Shown here: in pieces, positions 25,647-34,246 of the stretch
How the letters are laid out: the number at the start of each line of letters is the position of its first letter
How positions within the stretch are numbered: the stretch's first letter is position 1
The notes under the pieces: model-generated
Told to the model about the DNA's origin: nothing
Seen by the model: only the letters and a program-made list of their open reading frames with translations
Database searches by the model: none
Assembly (NCBI GenBank): GCA_037440525.1
Contig: JBBITW010000010.1
Location: forward strand, 1-37,917
Reading direction: 5' to 3'
DNA length: 37,917 bases
Source: JBBITW01 sp037440525
GTDB taxonomy: Bacteria; Desulfobacterota; BSN033; UBA1163
Position numbers and translations under genes: made by a program

Positions 25647-27299
25647 TTGGATAATCTGATTGAAATTGAAAAGAGATTAAAGGAGTGGGAGAATACCACA
25701 CTAAAGGAATCACTCGAGGTTTTTCCAGAAAGGGATATCTCCTCCGAAATACCAAAGAAGCGGCTCTATACACCAGTTGATTTAGAAAACTTCGATTATT
25801 TGAGGGATCTTAGTTTTCCTGGAGAATATCCATATACAAGAGGGATTCATCCAACTATGTATCGGAGCAGAATCTGGCGTATGGCTCAGTATGCTGGTTT
25901 TGGAATACCTGAGGATACAAATCGACGATTCAAACTACTTCTCGCTGAAGGACAGGTTGGGGTAAGTCTTGCCTGCGATCTTCCAACACAACTGGGCTAC
26001 GATTCAGACCATCCACTTGTTGAATCCGAGGTTGGTGTGACAGGTGTTGCATGCCCTTCTTTAAGGGAGGTTGAGATTATTTTTGACGGAATTCCAATGG
26101 ATAAGATAGCAATCCTTGGTTCTATCGATCATCCACATATGATCCTCTGGTCCATGTATATGGCAGTCGCAGAAAAGAAGGGTGTTTCAAGTGAGAAATT
26201 GAGTGGCAATGTTGTAAGCGATTGCCTTCAGGAATACCTCGGGAGGGGCAATTATATCTTTCCTCCGAGGTCAGCGATGCGTATGAGCCTCGATTTCATA
26301 GAGTATGGAATAAAACATATACCAAGATTGAGCTACCAGATAGCAAATGGATATACATACCGTGAGTCTGGAGCAACATTGATTCAAGAAGGGGCCATAT
26401 CCCTTGCAGTTGCCTTCAGTTTTATTGAGGAGGCCCTGAAGAGGGGTATCGATATAGATGATCTTGCTCCGAGATTATCATTCAATTCTGCCCTTCATAT
26501 GAACTTCTTTGACGAGATAGCAAAACTTCGTGCCCTAAGAAGGCTCTGGGCAAGGACGATGAAAGAGAGGTTCGGGGCCAGAAGCCCATCTTCACTGAGA
26601 TTGAGCATAGGTCCTGGAACAGGAGGGTCAACATTTACTGCCCAGCAGGCAGAAAATAATATTGTGCGTGGAACTGTGGAGGCAATGGCAGGAATCCTCG
26701 GAGGAGCAACATTCCTCCATGTTGCTGGTTTTGATGAAGGTCATGCAATACCATCGGAAAAGGCAGCAACAATTGGATTACGAACCCAGCAGATCCTTGC
26801 ATATGAAACTGGAATAACTGATGTGATTGATCCCCTTGGAGGTTCCTATTATGTTGAGGCACTCACAGATAAGATTGAGATGGAGATATTGAAGTATCTC
26901 GAAAAGATAGAAGAGAGTGGAGGCATGGTAAAGGCCATAGAATCGGGCTGGATGCAGGAGGAGCTTTCCCGATCAGCATATCAGATGCAAAATGATATAG
27001 AAGAAGGAAGAAGGGTTGTTGTTGGGGTAAATAAATTTGTAACTCCCGAGAGGATAGAGTTTAAGATTCATGAACAAAATCCAGAAGTGCCAAAAGAAAT
27101 GAAGAGGAGACTTGAGAGACTCCGTAAGGAAAGGGATAACGATGCGGTTAGACGTTCTCTTGAAAGAATACGTGATGTAGCCCGTGGAAAAGATAATCTT
27201 GTCCCTTTTGTCCTTGAGGCAGTTAAGAATTATGCCACAATTGGAGAGATCTGTGCAGTCCTCAAAGAAGTATTTGGAGAGTATCAGCCAGTCCGATAA
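25647..27299 (+). CDS. Methylmalonyl-CoA mutase-like acyl-CoA mutase, large subunit without B12 domain
   Basis: A 550-residue protein with the substrate-binding TIM barrel of B12-dependent acyl-CoA mutases: DLPTQLGYDSDHP at 111-123, NYIFPP with Arg200 (equivalent to the carboxylate-binding Arg207 of methylmalonyl-CoA mutase by eye), APRLSFNSALHMNFF, and VIDPLGGSYYVE. It ends before the cobalamin domain (no DxHxxG), so it needs a separate small B12 subunit that is not in this window. Two active-site places differ: His68 (RGIHPTMY) where the classical enzyme has Tyr89, and Thr237 (GYTYRESG) where it has His244. The substrate is therefore likely not methylmalonyl-CoA. It starts at a TTG with GGGGGG 6-7 bases before it. 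Confidence 0.9.
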   Translation: MDNLIEIEKRLKEWENTTLKESLEVFPERDISSEIPKKRLYTPVDLENFDYLRDLSFPGEYPYTRGIHPTMYRSRIWRMAQYAGFGIPEDTNRRFKLLLAEGQVGVSLACDLPTQLGYDSDHPLVESEVGVTGVACPSLREVEIIFDGIPMDKIAILGSIDHPHMILWSMYMAVAEKKGVSSEKLSGNVVSDCLQEYLGRGNYIFPPRSAMRMSLDFIEYGIKHIPRLSYQIANGYTYRESGATLIQEGAISLAVAFSFIEEALKRGIDIDDLAPRLSFNSALHMNFFDEIAKLRALRRLWARTMKERFGARSPSSLRLSIGPGTGGSTFTAQQAENNIVRGTVEAMAGILGGATFLHVAGFDEGHAIPSEKAATIGLRTQQILAYETGITDVIDPLGGSYYVEALTDKIEMEILKYLEKIEESGGMVKAIESGWMQEELSRSAYQMQNDIEEGRRVVVGVNKFVTPERIEFKIHEQNPEVPKEMKRRLERLRKERDNDAVRRSLERIRDVARGKDNLVPFVLEAVKNYATIGEICAVLKEVFGEYQPVR

Positions 27300-27332
27300 T
27301 AAAATCCTTTTTGAGTTTAATTAGAAGAAAGC

Positions 27333-27440
27333 TCTGAAAAAGTCCTGAATTGACTGGGGAGGTAGGGTTCCAAACCCTTCGAATGCGGACACCACCCCAC
27401 CTCCCCAGTCTATAAGACTTGTTTTAAATACTTTTTCAGA
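27333..27440. repeat. MITE-like element with two nested inverted repeats
   Basis: Outer ends TCTGAAAAAGT (27333-27343) and ACTTTTTCAGA (27430-27440) are perfect inverted repeats; inner GACTGGGGAGGT (27352-27363) and ACCTCCCCAGTC (27399-27410) are a second perfect pair. The 108-base unit has no open frame of note. It lies between the mutase and the next CoA-transferase gene, whose start lacks a ribosome site, so it may have separated the two. The first 30 bases recur at 37796-37825 with one mismatch. Confidence 0.8.
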
Positions 27441-27455
27441 AACCTATAGAATTAT

Positions 27456-28715
27456 ATGGTTGACAAAGAGAAGAAAGATCCTCTGCTGCCGAAGATTCGT
27501 GTACTGGATCTGACTGATGAAAAGGGCTTCCTCTGCGGGCGAATCCTCGGAGATCTCGGTGCGGATGTAATAAAGATTGAGAAACCAGGTGGAGATAGGG
27601 CTCGAAGAATAGGACCTTTTTACAGGGATATACCACATCCCGAGAAGAGCCTATTCTGGTTTGCTTATAACAGTAATAAAAGGAGTATTACACTCGATCT
27701 TGAGAAAGAGGATGGTAGGGAGATTTTTAAGAGATTGATCAAAGGGGCTGATATTTTGATTGAATCCTTTCCAGTGGGATATATGGAGAGGCTCGGATTT
27801 GGTTATTCAAAGTGTAAGGAGATAAATCCCCGGCTCATAATGGTTTCAATTTCACCTTTTGGCCAGACAGGGCCTTATAGAGATTTTCAAGGTTGTGATC
27901 TTGTATGCTCTTCAATGTCAGGATTTATGTATATCTGTGGGGATGAAGATAAACCCCCTGTTCGTGCAGTTCCTCCCCAGACATATCTTAAAGCAGGCTC
28001 AGAGGCTGCAGCTGCGGCAATGATCGCCTATTATGTTCGTGAGACCACAGATCAGGGACAGCATATCGATATCTCTATTCAGGAGAGTATGCTTTCTACA
28101 ATGATCCCTGCAATTCCATATTTTGAGCTGGAAAATTTCTGTGTAAAACGTTATGGGAGCTTTCGTTTCATAGACCGTGGGGAAAAGGCAAGAGTAGTAT
28201 GGCCATGTAAGGATGGGTATATAAATTTTCTGATCATTGGTGGACAAACAGGTGCCCGAACAAACAGAGAACTCTCTAAGTGGATGGATGATGAGGGGAT
28301 GCTTCCTGATTTCATGAAAGGGATAGATTGGGATTCATTTGATCTCCTGAGCGTAAAAGGAGAAGAGATGAGACTCATTGAGGAGCATATAGGCAGGTTC
28401 TTTATGAGGCATACAAAGAAAGAGCTTTACGATTGGGCTCTGAGGAGCCGTGCAATGTTATATCCTGTATCTGATGCTAAAGACCTGATCGAGAATCAAC
28501 AACTGAATGAGAGGAACTTCTGGGTAAAGATAGAACACCCTGAACTTGGTGAAGAGATCATCTACCCAGGTTCATGGGTAATCTCTTCGGAGGCTGATAT
28601 AGGAATAAGGTTTCGTGCCCCACTCATAGGTGAACACAATATCGAGATATATCATGATGAGCTCGGAATGACGATGGATGAGATTTTGATACTAAAGCAA
28701 TCAGGGGTTATTTAA
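27456..28715 (+). CDS. CaiB/BaiF class III CoA-transferase, non-catalytic-type subunit (pair C, first)
   Basis: A 419-residue CaiB/BaiF protein clearly paralogous to the first gene of pair A: both read LDLTDEKGFLCGRILGDLG or nearly so and both end in LILKQ(A/S)G(I/V)I. The catalytic position is Tyr177 (QTYLKAG), as in that protein. It probably forms a heteromer with the next gene, whose ATG overlaps this gene's last stop base (28715). The ATG at 27456 has no visible ribosome site and lies 15 bases after the inverted-repeat element; the true start could be a few codons further in. Confidence 0.9.
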   Translation: MVDKEKKDPLLPKIRVLDLTDEKGFLCGRILGDLGADVIKIEKPGGDRARRIGPFYRDIPHPEKSLFWFAYNSNKRSITLDLEKEDGREIFKRLIKGADILIESFPVGYMERLGFGYSKCKEINPRLIMVSISPFGQTGPYRDFQGCDLVCSSMSGFMYICGDEDKPPVRAVPPQTYLKAGSEAAAAAMIAYYVRETTDQGQHIDISIQESMLSTMIPAIPYFELENFCVKRYGSFRFIDRGEKARVVWPCKDGYINFLIIGGQTGARTNRELSKWMDDEGMLPDFMKGIDWDSFDLLSVKGEEMRLIEEHIGRFFMRHTKKELYDWALRSRAMLYPVSDAKDLIENQQLNERNFWVKIEHPELGEEIIYPGSWVISSEADIGIRFRAPLIGEHNIEIYHDELGMTMDEILILKQSGVI

Positions 28716-29938
28716 TGGGTGAAATTGAAGAGGAGATTTTAAAAGGGATAAAGATTGCAGATTTTACATGGGTTGTTGTCGGGCCACTTATCACAAGATA
28801 CCTTGCCTGCTTTGGTGCTACGGTGGTAAAGATAGAGTCAAGTCGAAGGCCAGATCTTTTGAGAACAAGTCGCCCATTCAAGGATAATAAACCAGGTCTT
28901 GATAGAAGTGGGTACTTTGCCTTTCTCAACGCAAATAAACTCAGTATTGGTCTGAATCTTAATGAGGAACCTGGAAGAAAGGTGGCAGAAAGACTAATCT
29001 TGTGGGCAGATATAGTGATTGAGAATTTTGTTCCAGGAGTTATGGAGAGATGGGGATTGGGCTATGAGGATATTAAGAAGATAAAACCCGATATAATCAT
29101 GTTGAGGACAAGCAATCAGGGACAGACAGGTCCTCTCTCTACACAACCAGGCCTTGGTCCACATCTAATTGGGCTTTCAGGTTTCTCTTATTATAGTGGA
29201 TGGCCTGACAGGGATCCAATAGGTTTTGGGATGGCCTATACAGATATGATTGCACCTCCATTTGCAGTGGCCTTACTCATTGCATCACTTGATTATAGGA
29301 GAAGAACAGGGAAGGGTCAGCTTCTTGATCTTTCGCAGATGGAGACGGCGATTCATTTTATTTCGCCAAATATTCTTGACTATACAATCAATGGTCGTAT
29401 AGGAGGAAGGCAAGGGAATCGTTGTAGTTACGGAGCACCTCATGGAGCCTTTCCATGTTCGGAGAAGGATAGCTGGTGCACAATTGCAATATTTACGGAC
29501 GAAGAGTGGGAGAGATTCTGTGGGTTGGTGGATAAGCCTTGGATAAGGGATCCGAAATTTGCTACCATTCTTGGAAGAAAAAGGAATGAGGATGAGCTGG
29601 AGGAGAAGATATCAGAGTGGACCATCAATTTTAAGGCATCAGAATTGATGGGTCTCCTTCAAGGAAGAGGTATACCATCGGGGGTCGTTAAGACAAGCGA
29701 AGAAGTGCTTTCTGATCCACAGCTAAGAGAGAGAAATAGTTTCTGGAGACTTGACCATAAAGTGATTGGTCCATATGACCATCTGGGACAGCCATTTAAA
29801 TTTTCCGATGTTAAGGCAGTCCCAAAGAGTCCTGCGCCGTGTTTGGGTGAGCATACAGAGTATGTCTGTAGAGAGCTTCTCGGGATGTCGGAAGAGGAGT
29901 TTGACAGTTTGCTTTTGTCTGGTGCATTTGATATATGA
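28715..29938 (+). CDS. CaiB/BaiF class III CoA-transferase, catalytic subunit (pair C, second)
   Basis: A 407-residue CaiB/BaiF protein with catalytic Asp177 (MAYTDMIAP) and RTGKGQLLDLS. It is the paralogue of the second gene of pair A (same YTD and GAPHGAFPC segments). The one-base overlap with the preceding stop (TAATGG) indicates coupled translation and equal amounts of the two subunits. Together with pairs A and B it makes three separate CoA-transferase sets in one window, which suggests either several substrates or successive CoA transfer steps. Confidence 0.92.
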   Translation: MGEIEEEILKGIKIADFTWVVVGPLITRYLACFGATVVKIESSRRPDLLRTSRPFKDNKPGLDRSGYFAFLNANKLSIGLNLNEEPGRKVAERLILWADIVIENFVPGVMERWGLGYEDIKKIKPDIIMLRTSNQGQTGPLSTQPGLGPHLIGLSGFSYYSGWPDRDPIGFGMAYTDMIAPPFAVALLIASLDYRRRTGKGQLLDLSQMETAIHFISPNILDYTINGRIGGRQGNRCSYGAPHGAFPCSEKDSWCTIAIFTDEEWERFCGLVDKPWIRDPKFATILGRKRNEDELEEKISEWTINFKASELMGLLQGRGIPSGVVKTSEEVLSDPQLRERNSFWRLDHKVIGPYDHLGQPFKFSDVKAVPKSPAPCLGEHTEYVCRELLGMSEEEFDSLLLSGAFDI

Positions 29939-29998
29939 GAATTAGTAATGAATTGGATAATAAGCTACAGTTTGAAATCATAATTATGGAGGTGAGCT

Positions 29999-31183
29999 AT
30001 GGCAGAAGAGGTTAAAGAGGTGAAGATGGAGGAAGCAAGGATCACCAAAGAGATGATCGAGGAGATGCGTGGCAAAAGAGGGCTGAAATTGCGAATCGAA
30101 GGATCGATCCATAATGAACTGGCAACGAGGATGGCAATATTGAAGTTTGCTGAGGGAATCGGTGATCCAAATCCCCTCTGGTCTGATATGGAATATGCAA
30201 AGAAGACCCGATATGGAACGATTGTTGCCCCACCTTCATTTGTCTGGGCTACATTTGCACATGTTCAATTTGGCTGGAGAGGGCTTGGGGGATTCCATTC
30301 AGGTTGTGATATAGAGTTTTATAGGCCTATCTATTTGAATGACAGGATAGATGGTGAGTGTATTTATACAGATTTTGAGGGTCCAAAATCGAGTGAGTTT
30401 GCAGAAGAATTGGTCATTGATCATTACGATAATAAATACTGGAATCAGCATGGAGAGCTTATTGCAAAGTATCACTGGTGGATAATAAGGATAGCCAGAG
30501 GAAAGGCAAAGGAGAAGAAGAAATACGGAAGTCTTCAACTTCCCCATCCATGGACGGAAGAAGAACTTAAAAAGATAGAGGAGGAGGTTCTTTCAGAGGA
30601 GATAAGGGGTTCAAATCCTCGATACTGGGAGGATGTAGAGATAGGTGAGGAACTGAAGCCTGTAGTGAAAGGACCTCTCGGGATTACAGATGAGATTGCC
30701 TATTTTATTGGTGGAGCAACTCCCATCCCGAGGCTCAGTGCCCACGGGGTTTCCCTTCGTCAGTACAGAAGGCATCCTGCATGGGCATTCAGGGATCCTT
30801 ATACCCATGCCCTTGAGCCAATATTTGCTGTCCATTATAACAAAGAGGCGGCAAGGGCTATGGGAGTTCCAATGCAATATGATGTGGGTCTTCAGCGTCA
30901 CTGCTGGGGGATTCATCTGCTTACAAACTGGATGGGTGATGAGGGATGGGTAAAGAGAAGCTATACAGAATATAGAAGGTTCAACTACTATGGAGATGTT
31001 GTGTGGATCAAGGGAAAGGTGGTTAAAAAGTATGTTGATGATGAGGGGGAGCATTGCGTGGATATCGAGAGGCATGCAATAAATCAGAGGGGCGAAGATA
31101 TTATGCCTGGCCACGCAACAGTTGCACTTCCATCGAGAGAGAAAAAGGTATCCCCTCTGGATAGGAGATTGAGAAAACTATGA
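29999..31183 (+). CDS. MaoC-type acyl-CoA dehydratase/hydratase with two hotdog domains
   Basis: A 394-residue protein with an N-terminal FAS1-like MaoC domain (about 30-165; FAEGIGDPNPLWSD near 50-63 and RYGTIVAPPSFVW near 71-83) and a C-terminal hotdog domain (about 215-385; FAVHYNKEAARAMGVP near 275). Double-hotdog members hydrate or dehydrate acyl-CoA esters, such as mesaconyl-CoA hydratase relatives. In the first domain the classical Asp-x-Asn-Pro-x-His motif reads DPNPLW, without the His, so catalysis may rest in the second domain. GGAGGTGAG precedes the ATG at the right distance. It fits a step after CoA activation. Confidence 0.85.
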   Translation: MAEEVKEVKMEEARITKEMIEEMRGKRGLKLRIEGSIHNELATRMAILKFAEGIGDPNPLWSDMEYAKKTRYGTIVAPPSFVWATFAHVQFGWRGLGGFHSGCDIEFYRPIYLNDRIDGECIYTDFEGPKSSEFAEELVIDHYDNKYWNQHGELIAKYHWWIIRIARGKAKEKKKYGSLQLPHPWTEEELKKIEEEVLSEEIRGSNPRYWEDVEIGEELKPVVKGPLGITDEIAYFIGGATPIPRLSAHGVSLRQYRRHPAWAFRDPYTHALEPIFAVHYNKEAARAMGVPMQYDVGLQRHCWGIHLLTNWMGDEGWVKRSYTEYRRFNYYGDVVWIKGKVVKKYVDDEGEHCVDIERHAINQRGEDIMPGHATVALPSREKKVSPLDRRLRKL

Positions 31184-31214
31184 GAAATGAGACATAAAGG
31201 AGTTTGGTTAAATT

Positions 31215-32573
31215 ATGATAAGTGAAAGGATAGCGAGATTTATCGCTAAAACCACAGCAGAGGAGATTCCTGAAGAGGCCTTTAAGGTGGCAAAGAGATG
31301 CTTTATTGATTGCATAGGTGTTTCGCTTGCAGGCTCTTTGCAGCCTGAAAGCCATCTAATTAAAGAGTTGGTTCTGGAATCAGGAGGAAATCCTGAAGCA
31401 GGTGTGATCGGAGGAGGTTTTAAGACATCAATGCTTAATTCAGCACTTGCCAATGGTGTTATAGCACATGCACTGGACTATGATGATATATCAACAAAGT
31501 TCCTGGCACATCCATCAGTAAATCTCATTCCTGCCATATTGGCCATTGGTGAAAAGAGAAAGATATCTGGCAAGGAGATGCTTACCTCATATATCATAGG
31601 CTTTGAGGTCGGAGCAAATCTTGGTAACATCATGGGGATGACATTCTTTGGGAGGCCCTGGCATGCAACATCCATCCTTGGAAGCATTGGGGCTTCCGTA
31701 GCCTGTGCAAGGATTATTGGATTGGGTATGGAGAAGACAGAGACAGCCTTAAGCATTGCCTCCTCTCTCGCCTCGGGTCTTAAGATAAATTTTGGATCCA
31801 TGACAAAGCCCCTTCATACAGGTAATGCTGCACGTAATGGTTTACTTTCGGTCATATTGGCGAAGAAGGGTTTTACTGCGAATGTCAATGTCTTCGAAGG
31901 TCCAAATGGCTTTTGTCAGGCCTATAGTGGTATTGAATGTGATTTCAGGGTTATTGAAGAGAATCTCGGCAGGAATTGGTTTATAATCTCACCTGGCATA
32001 AAATTCAAACCCTATCCCTGCTGTGCATCTGTTGCGGGTTGCGCAGATGCAATACTGGAGTTGAAGAGAAGATACAATATATTACCAGGAGATGTGAAAG
32101 AGATTGAATGCAGGCTAAGCCCCCTGATGATTGAGACAGGCGCATCCATTCACTTACCCCGAACGGGCCAGGAAGGACGCTTTAGTCTTGAGTACGATAT
32201 GGCAATCGCTATTATTGAGGGAGAGCTATCATTAAAACAATATACCGATGAGAAGGTAAATTCACCCATAGCTCGGGAATTGATGAAAAAGGTTAAGACA
32301 GTATTTCCAGAGGGTATTGGAATGGGAATGGAGGAGCCTCAGGAGGTAATAGTTAGACTAAATGATGGGAGGGAGCTCTCACATAGAGTAGAGAAACATA
32401 AGGGGACGGCTGAAAATCCCCTTAGCGATGAAGAGATATTCTACAAATTCCAAGACTGTGCATCTTTGGTCCTTGATAAGGAAAGGGTTGAAGAGATCCT
32501 TAATATACTTCGCAATCTTGATGAAATAAGGGACTTAACAAGGCTTTTTGAAATTATTACATTTCTAAAATAA
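31215..32573 (+). CDS. MmgE/PrpD family protein, copy 2
   Basis: A 452-residue MmgE/PrpD protein, paralogous over its full length to the copy at 16922-18280: both have HALDYDD or HVLDFDD, the AHPSVNLIPAILA/AHPSVTVLPAVLA stretch, WHATSILGSIGA or WHSTGTLGTLGA, and the (S/F)GSMTKPLHTGNAARNG segment. The family dehydrates or isomerises polycarboxylic acids. It starts 31 bases after the MaoC gene with AAAGGAG upstream, so the two are co-transcribed. Having one PrpD in each operon suggests two related substrates or two stages of one route. Confidence 0.9.
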   Translation: MISERIARFIAKTTAEEIPEEAFKVAKRCFIDCIGVSLAGSLQPESHLIKELVLESGGNPEAGVIGGGFKTSMLNSALANGVIAHALDYDDISTKFLAHPSVNLIPAILAIGEKRKISGKEMLTSYIIGFEVGANLGNIMGMTFFGRPWHATSILGSIGASVACARIIGLGMEKTETALSIASSLASGLKINFGSMTKPLHTGNAARNGLLSVILAKKGFTANVNVFEGPNGFCQAYSGIECDFRVIEENLGRNWFIISPGIKFKPYPCCASVAGCADAILELKRRYNILPGDVKEIECRLSPLMIETGASIHLPRTGQEGRFSLEYDMAIAIIEGELSLKQYTDEKVNSPIARELMKKVKTVFPEGIGMGMEEPQEVIVRLNDGRELSHRVEKHKGTAENPLSDEEIFYKFQDCASLVLDKERVEEILNILRNLDEIRDLTRLFEIITFLK

Positions 32574-32626
32574 TACTTTTTCCCTCATAAAAGAGAGAAA
32601 AAAGATTTAATTTAAAAGGGACTTTT

Positions 32627-33172
32627 ATGGATGGTAAAAAGGTTGTATTTCTGAATCCTACAAGTAAATTAATGGATAAAGGAATCACGCCCTTAAGGCT
32701 TCCAGTTGCCTTTGAAGAAAAGGCTTTGGGGATAATCTGGAACAGAAAGCCTGGAGGAGATATCTTACTCGAAAGATTGGGTAAAAGATTGAACGAAAGG
32801 TTTCATTTCAAGAGAATTTTAAAGATCAATGAGAAATTTGATATTCATTCAAAACTATCGGAGAATTCAATTAATGATCTTGTAGAGGAGTGCGGTTTGG
32901 CTATTATTGGTATAGGGGACTGAGGTAGCTGTTCGCTGTGGTGTATCCACAGTGCAATCGAACTGGAAGAGAGGAAGGTTTTGACAATAACAATTTGCAC
33001 TTCACAATTTTTATCCCTCCTACAGGCCACAGCAGGATCAAAAGGGTATCCCAATCTTTTAATCATCTCGGTTCCACATCCTATAGCAGGTATAAAGAGG
33101 GGTGAGATAGAGATAAAGGCTGATATTGCATTTGGGGAGATTTTGAAGATTATTGAATTTCAGGGTAAATAA
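32627..33172 (+). CDS. UGSC-family selenoprotein (UGA at 32921-32923 read as selenocysteine)
   Basis: The ATG at 32627 (AAGGGA upstream) opens a frame that meets TGA after 98 codons and then continues in the same frame to TAA 33170-33172, for 181 residues. Across the TGA it reads D-U-G-S-C and then SLWCIHSAIELEERKVLT, GYPNLLIISVPHPIAG. This is the signature of the UGSC family, known as a Sec/Cys redox-motif protein from marine metagenome surveys. A bacterial SECIS-like hairpin follows at the correct distance (32934-32954). The U-x-x-C motif suggests a thiol/selenol redox or reductive role; the reaction is not known to me. It is followed directly by its usual unknown neighbour. Confidence 0.9.
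32934..32954 (+). promoter_or_regulatory. Bacterial SECIS element
   Basis: CGCTGTGG (32934-32941) pairs with CCACAGTG (32947-32954) in an 8-bp stem with one G-U pair around the five-base loop TGTAT, which has a G. The loop begins 18 bases after the UGA, within the 16-37-base range described for bacterial selenocysteine insertion elements. It lies inside the coding frame, as required for SelB-dependent decoding. Confidence 0.85.
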
Positions 33173-33173
33173 T

Positions 33174-34226
33174 ATGGGAAAGGAGGGATGTAACAGCTTG
33201 AGATTGATTTCCGAAAGAATAGAGTTCAATGATAATCTCGAAGAGATTAATGAATTCTTTTATAGGAATGGATGGAGTGATGGCCTTCCTATTATTGTTC
33301 CTACGGAAGAGCGTGTTGAAAGGATGCTTTCAGGCACGAGGAGAGATCCTCAGGATTCTCTTGGCACTGTTCCGCCTGGTGGGGGTGAGGCAACGATTGA
33401 GAAGATTGCCATAAATGCCGTTATGGCAGGTTGCCTCCCTGAGTATATGCCACTTATTATAACTGCAATAGAGGCTATGCTTGATGAGAGATTCAATCTT
33501 CACTGGATTCAGGCTACGACGCATCCTGTTGCTCCACTCATAATTGTAAATGGGCCAATTAGAAATGAACTTCAAATCAATTCAGGACACAATGTATTTG
33601 GGCAGGGTAGCAGGGCAAATGCAACTATAGGCAGGGCTATAAGGCTTATTCTTTTGAATATAGGTGGTGGGGTGCCTGGGAAGCTTGATATGGCAACCCA
33701 TGGACAGCCCGGGAAGTATTCGTTCTGTATTGGAGAGAATGAGGAGTCATCTCCGTGGGAGCCTTTGCATGTGGAGAGGGGATTTTCTAAGTCCTCAAGC
33801 ACTATTACAGTTTGTGGGGTAGAGGGGCCGCATAATATGAATGATCACTGTAGTGATGATGGGGAGGGTATTCTTACAACATTTGCAGGGACAATGGCCA
33901 CACAGGGGAATAATAATATTATTTCCCAGAGGGGAGAGCCTCTTCTCATAATTGGCCCCGAGCATGCAGGGATCATTTCAAAGAGTGGGTTTTCGAAGAG
34001 TGATGTAAAACATTTTCTCCATGCGAAGGCACGGGTTCAAAAGAGGCAATTTTCGAAGAGACATCAGGAGGACCAATTTTCTCAATATTCAGATGATTCA
34101 TCAATTCCTTTAACCCCGAGGGAGGAGGATATTATGGTCATTGTTTCGGGAGGTTCGGGTAAACATTCACTCTTTCTCCCAAGCTTTGGTTTGACCACTT
34201 CTGTAACAAAAGATATAAAGGATTAA
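33174..34226 (+). CDS. Conserved unknown protein that accompanies the UGSC selenoprotein
   Basis: A 350-residue soluble protein starting at ATG 33174, one base after the selenoprotein stop (an upstream start at 33153 would overlap it). I recall the same conserved strings in a broad hypothetical family: GWSDGLPIIVPTEERVERML near residue 33, PPGGGEATIEKIAINAVMAG near 69, ATTHPVAPLIIVNGPIRNEL, NRANATIGRA-like (SRANATIGRAIRLILLN), and KYSFCIGENEESSPW. The C-terminal SGGSGKHSLFLPSFG also looks conserved. Cys91, Cys190 and His-rich segments (GPHNMNDHCSDDG) could bind metal or redox cofactor. It probably acts with the selenoprotein as one enzyme; function unknown. Confidence 0.8.
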   Translation: MGKEGCNSLRLISERIEFNDNLEEINEFFYRNGWSDGLPIIVPTEERVERMLSGTRRDPQDSLGTVPPGGGEATIEKIAINAVMAGCLPEYMPLIITAIEAMLDERFNLHWIQATTHPVAPLIIVNGPIRNELQINSGHNVFGQGSRANATIGRAIRLILLNIGGGVPGKLDMATHGQPGKYSFCIGENEESSPWEPLHVERGFSKSSSTITVCGVEGPHNMNDHCSDDGEGILTTFAGTMATQGNNNIISQRGEPLLIIGPEHAGIISKSGFSKSDVKHFLHAKARVQKRQFSKRHQEDQFSQYSDDSSIPLTPREEDIMVIVSGGSGKHSLFLPSFGLTTSVTKDIKD

Positions 34227-34246
34227 ATTTTAATTAAAAGGTTAAA

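Noticed and set aside
32579..32606. Hairpin between PrpD copy 2 and the selenoprotein gene as a terminator
   Set aside because: The stem is A-T rich with a mismatch and no T-run follows; termination there would also cut off the selenoprotein gene.
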